From NCBI GenBank assembly GCA_017938645.1, contig JAGBBE010000086.1, positions 1 to 12,957 of the forward strand: a DNA stretch of 12,957 bases. The letters are read 5' to 3'. The translations under genes were made by a program, and so were the position numbers. Below are positions 1 through 6,078 of the stretch, piece after piece (within the stretch, counting starts at the first letter, position 1; the number at the start of each line of letters is the position of its first letter). The stretch is from Clostridia bacterium. GTDB taxonomy: Bacteria > Bacillota_A > Clostridia > Christensenellales > Aristaeellaceae. A model generated the notes under the pieces. The model was not told the DNA's origin. It saw nothing but the letters and a program-made list of their open reading frames with translations, and did no database searches.

Positions 1-136
1 AATGCTCCTCAACAATCGCCCTCGCAAATGCCTCGGCTGGCTCTCTCCTGTTGAGTTCCTTTCCAAGTGTTGCACTTGATTTGACAATCTGCCCGAAATC
101 CCCCCTGACCCTCTGGCCCTAGCGGAGCGGGCAGAG

Positions 137-162
137 AACAAAACCCGCTGCGGTTCCGCAGC
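137..162 (-). terminator. Second terminator-like hairpin downstream of cysK
   Basis: On the minus strand a GCTGCG/CGCAGC stem (147-162) with a GAAC loop is followed by GGG and then a T-rich stretch, TTTTGTT. It lies about 65 bases beyond the cysK stop and just after another hairpin, so it could act as a back-up terminator. The stem has only 6 bp. I see no supportable gene in 1-229; the one short open frame there has no ribosome binding site and no recognisable protein. Confidence 0.45.
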
Positions 163-182
163 CAACAAACTGAGCACCCAAC

Positions 183-210
183 AAAAAACGCCCGCGCTGC
201 GTCCCAGCGC
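183..210 (-). terminator. Probable rho-independent terminator of cysK
   Basis: Read on the minus strand, a GCGCTG/CAGCGC stem (194-210) with a 5-base loop is followed by GGGCG and then six T residues (183-188). It begins 20 bases after the cysK stop codon, where a terminator is expected. The 5-base gap between stem and T-run makes it weaker than a textbook terminator. Confidence 0.55.
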
Positions 211-229
211 AATAGCCCCGGCGCAGCCC

Positions 230-1150
230 TTACCCCTTTGCAGAAAGATATCTCTCCCCGGTGTCCGGCAGGAGCACCACAACCCTCTTGCCCGCAAACT
301 CCGGACGCCTGGCCACCGCCGTGGCCGCATGCAGCGCCGCACCGGACGAAATTCCAACCAGAACACCCTCAGCCTTGGCCAATTCCTCCTTTGCAGCGAA
401 GGCTTCCTCCTCCGTGACGGTAATGACTTCATCCATCACACTGACGTCCAGCGCCTTGGGCACAAACCCGGCGCCAATCCCCTGCAGCCCGTGCGCACCG
501 GCCTTCCCGCCGGAAAGCACAGGCGACTTCGCAGGCTCAATGCCGATGACCTTCACTGCGGGGTTTCGCTCCTTGAGGTACCGTCCAACGCCGGTAATCG
601 TTCCGCCGGTGCCGACGCCGGCAACAAAGACATCCACCTGCCCGTCGGCGTCCTCCCAGATTTCCGGGCCGGTGGTGCGGTAGTGCGCGTCGGGATTGGC
701 TGGGTTTTCAAACTGTCCGGCAAGGAAGCTGCCGGGCGTTTCGCGGGCGATTTCCTGCGCTTTGCGGATCGCACCCGTCATGCCCTCGGCGCCGGGCGTG
801 AGCACAAGCTCTGCGCCGTAGGCAGCCAGCAGCGCGCGGCGTTCGGCGCTCATGCTGTCGGGCATGGTGAGAATCACGCGATAGCCTCGCGCGGCGGCCA
901 CGCAGGCCAGACCGATGCCGGTGTTTCCGCTGGTGGGTTCAATGATGGTTGCGCCCGGAAGAAGCAGTCCGCGCGCCTCTGCGTCGAGGATCATGCTGAG
1001 TCCCACGCGGTCCTTGGCGCTGCCAGCCGGGTTGAAAAGCTCCAGCTTGGCGATAAGGGGCACAGAAAGTCCATGAATGCGGGCATGATTGTGAAGGCTG
1101 AGCATCGGCGTGCGGCCGATGAGATCAATAACGGAAGAGGCGATTTTCAT
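230..1150 (-). CDS. cysK: Cysteine synthase (O-acetylserine sulfhydrylase), PLP-dependent
   Basis: Encodes a 306-residue cytoplasmic enzyme that joins O-acetyl-L-serine and sulfide to make L-cysteine and acetate, the last step of cysteine synthesis. The length is normal for CysK (about 300-320). The visible motifs are those of the fold-type II PLP family: NPAGSAKDR with the PLP lysine at K46, the substrate loop EPTSGNTG at 71-78, the phosphate-binding GTGGT loop at 180-184, and GISSGAA at 267-273. The start at 1150 is chosen because AAAAGGAG lies 9 bases upstream (1160-1167). A GTG 30 bases further upstream (1180) would put that ribosome binding site inside the gene. Its own strong promoter gives a leader of only about 26 bases, too short for a T-box or riboswitch. 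Cysteine synthase and cystathionine beta-synthase-like enzymes share this fold, but the motifs and length favour CysK. Confidence 0.95.
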   Translation of the reverse strand: MKIASSVIDLIGRTPMLSLHNHARIHGLSVPLIAKLELFNPAGSAKDRVGLSMILDAEARGLLLPGATIIEPTSGNTGIGLACVAAARGYRVILTMPDSMSAERRALLAAYGAELVLTPGAEGMTGAIRKAQEIARETPGSFLAGQFENPANPDAHYRTTGPEIWEDADGQVDVFVAGVGTGGTITGVGRYLKERNPAVKVIGIEPAKSPVLSGGKAGAHGLQGIGAGFVPKALDVSVMDEVITVTEEEAFAAKEELAKAEGVLVGISSGAALHAATAVARRPEFAGKRVVVLLPDTGERYLSAKG

Positions 1151-1182
1151 GCTGTTTCTCTCCTTTTGCGATGGATGCACGC

Positions 1183-1211
1183 ATTATAGTGCGTTCGCCA
1201 CGGAAAGTCAA
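1183..1211 (-). promoter_or_regulatory. Sigma-A-like promoter of cysK
   Basis: On the minus strand TTGACT (1206-1211) and a perfect TATAAT (1183-1188) are separated by exactly 17 bases. Transcription would begin near 1176, about 26 bases before the cysK start codon. The match is close to consensus, so strong expression is expected unless it is repressed. Confidence 0.78.
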
Positions 1212-1221
1212 TGGATTTTCC

Positions 1222-1250
1222 TTGCTTTTGCATGTCCGACGTGGTACATT
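1222..1250 (+). promoter_or_regulatory. Probable promoter of the NhaC antiporter gene
   Basis: TTGCTT (1222-1227) and TACATT (1245-1250) are 17 bases apart on the plus strand, which places transcription start near 1257, about 40 bases before the antiporter start codon. Each box departs from consensus at one or two bases. Its -35 box lies only 10 bases from the -35 box of the divergent cysK promoter, so a regulator bound between them could affect both genes. Confidence 0.55.
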
Positions 1251-1297
1251 AGCTTTTGCCGCGTTTTGGCATTTTTGCACACAGGAGGCAATCCATC

Positions 1298-2623
1298 ATG
1301 AAAAAAGGCAATCCTGCCGCACTTCTTCCCATCGGCGTTTTTCTGCTGATCTACCTTGGCCTCGGCCTGTTTTTCGAATACGGACTCAGGATTCCCATGG
1401 GCTTCTACAGCGTGCCCATCGTGGCGGCATTTCTGGTGGCGATTCTTACCGCATGCCTGCAGAACCGCAAGGTTTCCTTCGACGAAAAGCTCAAAATCAT
1501 GGGCGGCGGTCTGGGCGACCCCAACATCATCACGATGCTTCTGATCTTTCTGGCTGCCGGCGCATTTGTGGGTGTTGTGGGCCGCAGCGGCGCGCAGAGC
1601 GTGGCGTATTTCATGCTGTCCATCATCCCGGCGCAGTTTGCGGTACCGGTGCTGTTTGTGGTGGCCTGCTTCATTTCCACAGCCATGGGTACGTCGGTAG
1701 GCACGATTACGCTGCTTACGCCCATCGCGGTCGAGGTCGCCAACGCCGCCGTCTACTCGCCTGCGCTGTGCATTGCCACCGTCGTTGGCGGCGCGATGTT
1801 CGGCGACAATCTTTCTCTGATCTCCGACACCACCATCGCCGCCTGCAACGGTCAGGGCTGCGCGATGAAGGACAAGTTTCGCGGCAATTTCAAAATTGCC
1901 CTGCCCGCTGCGCTGATCTCTCTGGTGATTCTGATTGTGCTTACCGCAGGCGAAAGCACCTTGCAGATTGTGCGCGAATACGATTTGAAGCTGATGCTTC
2001 CCTATCTGCTGGTGCTGGCCGGCGGCGTTATCGGAATCAACGTCTTTGTGGTGCTGCTGGTGGGCATCCTCTCCGGTGCGGTGATGACCCTTGCCACCGG
2101 CGCGATCATTCCCTCCGCCGGACAGACCTCCATAAGCCAGCTGCTCGTCAACGTGGGCTCCAACATGGCTGGTATGTTTGAAACCTGCATGGTTGCCATC
2201 CTCGTATCCGCCCTGTGCGCGCTCATCCGCGAAAACGGCGGCTTCGACGCGCTGCTCCACTTTGTGCGCCGCATCTTCCGCGGCCGGCGCGGCGGTCAGC
2301 TGGGCATCGGCCTGATGGTCGCCGCCATGGACGTAGCCACCGCCAACAACACCGTTGCCATCGTGATGGCCAACCCCATCGCACGCGACATGGCCGAAGA
2401 CTACGGCATCTCGCCCCAGCGCTCCGCGTGCCTGCTGGACACCTTCTCCTGCATTGCGCAGGGTGTGATTCCCTATGGCGCGCAGCTTCTGGTGGCCATC
2501 TCCGCCGCTTCCGAAATGGGCTGCACAGTTTCTGCATTCGAATTGATCCCGAATTTGTTCTATCCGGCGCTTTTGCTGGTGTGCTCGCTGATTGCGATCT
2601 TTGTGCCGGCGCGGAAAAAGTGA
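1298..2623 (+). CDS. nhaC: NhaC-family Na+/H+ antiporter (multi-pass membrane protein)
   Basis: Encodes a 441-residue hydrophobic inner-membrane protein, made mostly of membrane-spanning helices, that matches the NhaC family. Family-like features are the G-T-S-V-G-T stretch at 131-136 and the GDNLSLISDTTIA motif at 169-181, with its buried acidic and polar residues. A second polar half-helix, ATANNTVAI, lies in the C-terminal half. NhaC proteins typically exchange external protons for internal Na+. Some relatives swap organic acids or amino acids (malate/lactate, arginine/ornithine), so the true substrate is uncertain. The start at 1298 is set by AGGAGG (1283-1288) 9 bases upstream; the longer frame from 1256 has no ribosome binding site and adds a non-hydrophobic extension. 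The gene stands alone, divergent from cysK and convergent with the dpaL remnant. Confidence 0.9.
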   Translation: MKKGNPAALLPIGVFLLIYLGLGLFFEYGLRIPMGFYSVPIVAAFLVAILTACLQNRKVSFDEKLKIMGGGLGDPNIITMLLIFLAAGAFVGVVGRSGAQSVAYFMLSIIPAQFAVPVLFVVACFISTAMGTSVGTITLLTPIAVEVANAAVYSPALCIATVVGGAMFGDNLSLISDTTIAACNGQGCAMKDKFRGNFKIALPAALISLVILIVLTAGESTLQIVREYDLKLMLPYLLVLAGGVIGINVFVVLLVGILSGAVMTLATGAIIPSAGQTSISQLLVNVGSNMAGMFETCMVAILVSALCALIRENGGFDALLHFVRRIFRGRRGGQLGIGLMVAAMDVATANNTVAIVMANPIARDMAEDYGISPQRSACLLDTFSCIAQGVIPYGAQLLVAISAASEMGCTVSAFELIPNLFYPALLLVCSLIAIFVPARKK

Positions 2624-2639
2624 TATGATGGAAATAGTG

Positions 2640-2675
2640 AACCGCTTCTCCATACAGGAGAAGCGGTTTGTTTTG
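2640..2675 (+). terminator. Rho-independent terminator of the NhaC gene, possibly bidirectional
   Basis: A perfect 12-bp stem, AACCGCTTCTCC (2640-2651) with GGAGAAGCGGTT (2657-2668), has a 5-base loop and is followed by TGTTTTG. It starts 16 bases after the antiporter stop. The dpaL remnant on the other strand ends at 2676, right beside it, so the hairpin may serve both directions. The T-run on the minus side is weak. Confidence 0.88.
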
Positions 2676-3816
2676 TTATTTCGAATATTTGCCGTCCCGC
2701 ACGATGGCACGGTAGTTTTCACGGTTGGTATCGCCCTCAGTGGAGAAAAACAGCACGCGGGACTGATCGTTCAGCTCGATGGCCTTGCGGATCTGCTCAA
2801 GCGCTGGATTGCGCATAATCTCCGCCGCGCAGCCGAACGCCGCCGCTCCGCTTTCGCCGGACACCACGCGCGGATCATCCGCACAGGGATTGCCCAGCAT
2901 CCGCATGCCCTGCGCCGCCGCGTAATCCGGGCAGGAGATGAAGTGATCGGCACATTCAGCGAGGATTTCCCAGCCGATGCTGCACGGCTCGCCGCAGGCC
3001 AGCCCCGCCATGATGGTGGTCAGATCGCCAGTGACAAAGTGGCGCTTGCCATCATCGGCTTCGGCAGTACGGAAGATGCAGTCGGCTCCATTGGGCTCTA
3101 CGGCTTCCACGGTGGGACGATCCTCACCGTAGACGGATGCGTACAATCCGGCAATAGTGCCTACCATCGAGCCGACGCCTGCCTGCAGGAACACATGCGT
3201 GGGCTTCCACGGCAGCTGCTCATAGGCCTCCAGACCCATCGTGGCATAGCCCTGCATGATCCTGCCGGGATGTCCTCATAGCCATCCCATGCCGTATCCT
3301 GCACCACGATCCAGCCCCGTTCCTGCGCCTGATGACTGGCAAGCCGCACGGCCTCATCATAGTTCATGTCCATGATGGCCGCCTCTGCGCCCTCCGCGCG
3401 GATACTCTCCAGCCTCTCCTGTGCGCTGCCGTTGGGCATATACACCACCGAGCGGAATTCAAAGCGTTTCGCCGTCCACGCTACGCCGCGGCCATGATTG
3501 CCATCCGTCGCCGTAACAAAGGTGAGATCACCGAGCTTTTCACGAGTCTGCGTGCCAGTTCGCGGCCCATCGCATAGCTTCCGCCCAGCACCTTGAATGC
3601 GTTCAGGCCAAAACGAAGCGGTTCGTCCTTTGCGCACAGATCTGCAATGCCCAGCGCTTTTGCTGTATTTGGCATATGCCTGAGCGGCGTGGGCTGATAC
3701 ATGGGGAAGCTTTCATGGAAGCGGCGCACTTTTTTCGCGTTTTCGAGGCTGAGAAAGTCAGGCGCGGCCTGGGAGCCGGTGTGCGTACATGCCACATGCC
3801 TGAAACAAAACGGCAA
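2676..3816 (-). pseudogene. dpaL: Broken diaminopropionate ammonia-lyase gene
   Basis: The three reading frames together resemble DpaL (YgeX), a PLP enzyme that cleaves 2,3-diaminopropionate to pyruvate and two ammonia. The N-terminal piece (3816 to about 3544) has FGLNAFKVLGGSYA with the expected PLP lysine. The middle piece (about 3544 to 3263) has ATDGNHGRGVAW, YMPNGSAQER and VVQDTAWDGYEDIP. The last piece (about 3262 to 2676) has MQGYATMG, QAGVGSMVG, MAGLACGEP, VSGESGA and STEGDT. Two lesions separate them. Near 3544 about 16 residues usual between the LAERL-like helix and EKLGDLTF are missing, a deletion of 3k+1 bases. Near 3262/3263 one base is missing from a tryptophan codon before I-M-Q-G-Y. 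Restoring both would give about 396 residues, the normal family length. Translation would start at a TTG (3816) with a good ribosome binding site. The gene follows LicD by 34 bases. A sequencing error could explain the single-base loss but not easily the larger one. Confidence 0.9.
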
Positions 3817-3824
3817 TGTGTGGG

Positions 3825-3831
3825 CTCCTTT
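3825..3831 (-). promoter_or_regulatory. Ribosome binding site supporting a TTG start of dpaL
   Basis: The minus strand reads AAAGGAG here, 8 bases before the TTG at 3814-3816. No ATG or GTG at a suitable distance is in frame with the dpaL N-terminus, so this site decides the start. Its survival suggests the gene decayed recently. Confidence 0.65.
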
Positions 3832-3850
3832 CGGTGGGTGGGTCAGAAGG

Positions 3851-4687
3851 TTACTTCGCCGTCGCGGAGGAAGTCTGATTCAGATATTCCACATAAGAAC
3901 GCTCAGCATCGTAAACCGTAATAACATGGTGGGATTTTTGTTTTTCTGCCGGAGGGTCCTTACGCCAATTTCCATACTTCTGCGTCAGATAAGCATCATA
4001 GTTTTCAGGAACAATGACAGATATTCCTTCGAAAGTAGCTTTCGTTCCGTTTCCATATTGAGATCGATGAGCATATTCCAGTTTCCCCTGCCAATTGCCA
4101 TAATTGCACCAGTATTCGGACTGCTCAATCGGATATTTTGCGTACAGTTTTTCCTTCTTTGAAAGAGTCTGAGCCGTGCGCTTATGGTAACCCAAAAGTC
4201 TGAATACGAAATTTCTTGCGCGCAATTTTTTTTGCGGAGCTTTTTTGATATAGCAAAACTGCTTCCATGTAAAAAGCTTGTTCTGCAGGTCAAATAGCTT
4301 TTGCTCGTGCTTTTTTTGAGGATGTCCATCCAGCGGGAATACATCAATGTATATTCCATGGTTCATATTCAGGTGTTTCACACTGAGCTCAATTTGTGTT
4401 GTGTTTGAATTACGAAGCTTGCTGAACTCGTGCGTATAGGCAGGATCCGTTCGGAAGCTTTGTACAAAAATATGCTTAGGCAATATGGCAGAAGCACTTG
4501 CAAGGAATTTTTCATAGTCCGGTCTGGGTAATGCGACATCGATATCGTCATCCCACGGGATATATCCACCGTATTTTACAGCACCCAAAGCTGTACCACA
4601 TACGCAGTACCACTTCAAATTCAGTTGTTCACATACATCAATAAAATACCGAAGCAGTTCCAGCTGCTTTTTTCTCAGTTCTTCCAT
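3851..4687 (-). CDS. LicD-family phosphotransferase (phosphocholine or phospho-polyol transfer to surface glycan)
   Basis: Encodes 278 residues of the LicD family, a nucleotidyltransferase-fold group. Characterised bacterial members attach phosphocholine from CDP-choline to teichoic acid or lipopolysaccharide sugars; related eukaryotic fukutin-type proteins transfer ribitol phosphate. The signature is clear near the N-terminus: CGTALGAVKYGGYIPW, then DDDID (46-50), then ALPRPDY (52-58). The acidic cluster is the expected metal-binding site. Further LicD-like elements are IYIDVFPLDG in the middle and YDAYLTQKYGNW with a following PP.EK..HH stretch near the C-terminus. There is no signal peptide or membrane helix, so it should act on the cytoplasmic face. 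It lies 24 bases after the flippase stop, in the same direction. No licA, licB or licC (choline uptake and activation) is in the window, so choline as substrate is unproven. The coding region is AT-rich compared with cysK and nhaC. Confidence 0.88.
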   Translation of the reverse strand: MEELRKKQLELLRYFIDVCEQLNLKWYCVCGTALGAVKYGGYIPWDDDIDVALPRPDYEKFLASASAILPKHIFVQSFRTDPAYTHEFSKLRNSNTTQIELSVKHLNMNHGIYIDVFPLDGHPQKKHEQKLFDLQNKLFTWKQFCYIKKAPQKKLRARNFVFRLLGYHKRTAQTLSKKEKLYAKYPIEQSEYWCNYGNWQGKLEYAHRSQYGNGTKATFEGISVIVPENYDAYLTQKYGNWRKDPPAEKQKSHHVITVYDAERSYVEYLNQTSSATAK

Positions 4688-4695
4688 CAATATTG

Positions 4696-4701
4696 CCTCC
4701 T
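4696..4701 (-). promoter_or_regulatory. Ribosome binding site that fixes the LicD start
   Basis: A full AGGAGG on the minus strand lies 8 bases before the ATG at 4687. A TTG further upstream (4708) is in frame, but using it would place this site inside the coding sequence, so the ATG is preferred. Confidence 0.8.
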
Positions 4702-4711
4702 GCTGCAAGAA

Positions 4712-6013
4712 TTATTCTTCAGGCAAAGCTTTGGCTTTCAGCATATGATACAGACAGCGCGGACTTAAACCCTTGAGCAGCAATGTATTGTTTTGTTTGA
4801 TTGGCTGATACACGAATCCCAACAGGAAGTTCGTAAATACCTGCGTGAGCAGCGACGCAGCTGCGGCTCCGGCTGCTCCCCATACAGGAATCAGCAGATA
4901 GTTGATTCCCGCGTTTAGCAGTGCTCCGGTACAATTGATTTTCCACAAACATTTCTGTTTTTCTTCCGCCAGAATCCATACATTACGTATTTTCCCCATA
5001 AAGGAAAATGGGACTTGCCACGCAAGAATTCTCAGTACATGTACCGCTTCCATAAACTCTGTACCGTACAGCACGTAAACTATCATCTTTGCAAGAATTG
5101 AAAAGACAACCCCCTGTCCCACTGCCAAATAGGTGATCAGGCAATACAACTTTGAGACATTATTTTCATATTCGATAGATGCATTCTTTTTATTGGCAAC
5201 AATCACCGGACGCATAGAGTCGATGATTCCCGTGAATACAAACTGACAGACTGAAACACAGGTAATTGCTGCTGTATAATAGCCATTTTCTGTGTTTCCG
5301 CGCATGAGCTTCAGCATGATATGATCCGTATTCTGAAAAATAGTTACCATCATCGCTGCCCAAATATAAGGATAGCTTTTACTGATCAGCGGCTTGATAA
5401 GTGCACGATTTATCTGTAGTTTTTGGACTCCCTGCTTTTGGTAAATCGCCAGCAGAGACAAGCCGATCATACCATATTCAATTGAATATACCACTGCAAA
5501 CCAGTAGACATTCTTTTGAGCAATCAGCAAATAGATTTTATATACCGATACCACCACATACGTGATCAGCATCATGACAGACGGGTATTTTGACTGAAGT
5601 TTGCTATGAAACCAATACTGAATCAACTCGATTGCCTGAAAAAACATAGACAGGCTATAGAGCAAGCATACGCCGATCGTTACTGGTTCGCCCGCATTTG
5701 CAATCGAAACAAAGCCGAACACAGAAGCTATGCATCCCAAGCTGGATACCATTCCCATCACCAGGGCCGTACCCATGACCTGCCCTTCCTGTTCGGGCTT
5801 ATCTATTAATTCTTTGACCAATGTAGCGTTCAGCCCAAGCTGCATAAAGGGCACGGCAAACGCCACAATTGACTTGGCATAATTAATCAGGCCATAATCT
5901 GACGGGCCCAGATAACGGGCCGACAGCATGCCAATGACCATCTGCAGAATGGATTGTGCAGCCTTGCAGGCAACAATCCATTTCGTGTTGTTGAGTACCT
6001 TTTTCGACACCAT
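4712..6013 (-). CDS. Polysaccharide flippase (Wzx/RfbX-type, oligosaccharide exporter)
   Basis: Encodes a 433-residue, very hydrophobic membrane protein of the polysaccharide biosynthesis / MOP flippase superfamily. Such proteins move undecaprenyl-linked oligosaccharide repeats, or teichoic-acid-type chains, across the cytoplasmic membrane. The N-terminus is characteristic: NNTKWI followed by a helix, then ARYLGPSDYG (32-41), then a helix and LGLNATLVKEL. Alternating hydrophobic helices continue to a basic C-terminal tail; length and pattern fit the usual 12-14 helices. The start at 6013 is supported by AGAGGA (6020-6025) 6 bases upstream. An in-frame ATG at 6055 lies within a strong hairpin and has no ribosome binding site. 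The gene sits 65 bases after the stop of the giant surface protein and 24 bases before LicD, so the three probably share a transcript. Base composition is lower in GC than in the left-hand genes. The transported glycan cannot be told from the sequence. Confidence 0.9.
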   Translation of the reverse strand: MVSKKVLNNTKWIVACKAAQSILQMVIGMLSARYLGPSDYGLINYAKSIVAFAVPFMQLGLNATLVKELIDKPEQEGQVMGTALVMGMVSSLGCIASVFGFVSIANAGEPVTIGVCLLYSLSMFFQAIELIQYWFHSKLQSKYPSVMMLITYVVVSVYKIYLLIAQKNVYWFAVVYSIEYGMIGLSLLAIYQKQGVQKLQINRALIKPLISKSYPYIWAAMMVTIFQNTDHIMLKLMRGNTENGYYTAAITCVSVCQFVFTGIIDSMRPVIVANKKNASIEYENNVSKLYCLITYLAVGQGVVFSILAKMIVYVLYGTEFMEAVHVLRILAWQVPFSFMGKIRNVWILAEEKQKCLWKINCTGALLNAGINYLLIPVWGAAGAAAASLLTQVFTNFLLGFVYQPIKQNNTLLLKGLSPRCLYHMLKAKALPEE

Positions 6014-6031
6014 GGTTCTTCCTCTTGGAAT

Positions 6032-6067
6032 GGTTGCCCATCCATGCAGAAGCATGGATGGGCAACC
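6032..6067 (-). other. Perfect 16-bp inverted repeat between the surface-protein gene and the flippase gene
   Basis: GGTTGCCCATCCATGC (6032-6047) and its exact complement (6052-6067) flank a 4-base loop. In the minus-strand transcript the hairpin begins 11 bases after the stop codon of the giant gene and ends just before the flippase ribosome binding site. No T-run follows, so it is not a standard intrinsic terminator. It could stabilise the 3' end of the upstream message, lower read-through into the flippase gene, or be a processing site. Confidence 0.75.
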
Positions 6068-6078
6068 GAGATACTGAA

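Noticed and set aside
9..212. A 67-residue frame on the minus strand left of cysK
   Set aside because: It has no ribosome binding site, passes through both terminator-like hairpins, and the protein is unrecognisable.
1151..1176. A cysteine-responsive leader (T-box or riboswitch) before cysK
   Set aside because: The mapped promoter leaves only about 26 bases of leader, far too short for either element.
329..1189. A 286-residue open frame on the plus strand opposite cysK
   Set aside because: It is antisense to a gene with complete catalytic motifs and has no family signature or ribosome binding site.
1208..2722. A 504-residue open frame on the minus strand opposite the antiporter gene
   Set aside because: Its His/Gln/Asp-rich composition is typical of an antisense frame of a high-GC membrane-protein gene. 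It runs across both the terminator and the antiporter promoter.
3676..4162. Plus-strand frames across the dpaL start and the LicD C-terminus
   Set aside because: They overlap two minus-strand genes with clear family motifs and have no recognisable product.
6014..6055. An upstream in-frame start for the flippase
   Set aside because: The ATG lies within the perfect hairpin and has no ribosome binding site, whereas the ATG at 6013 has one and begins exactly at the conserved N-terminus.
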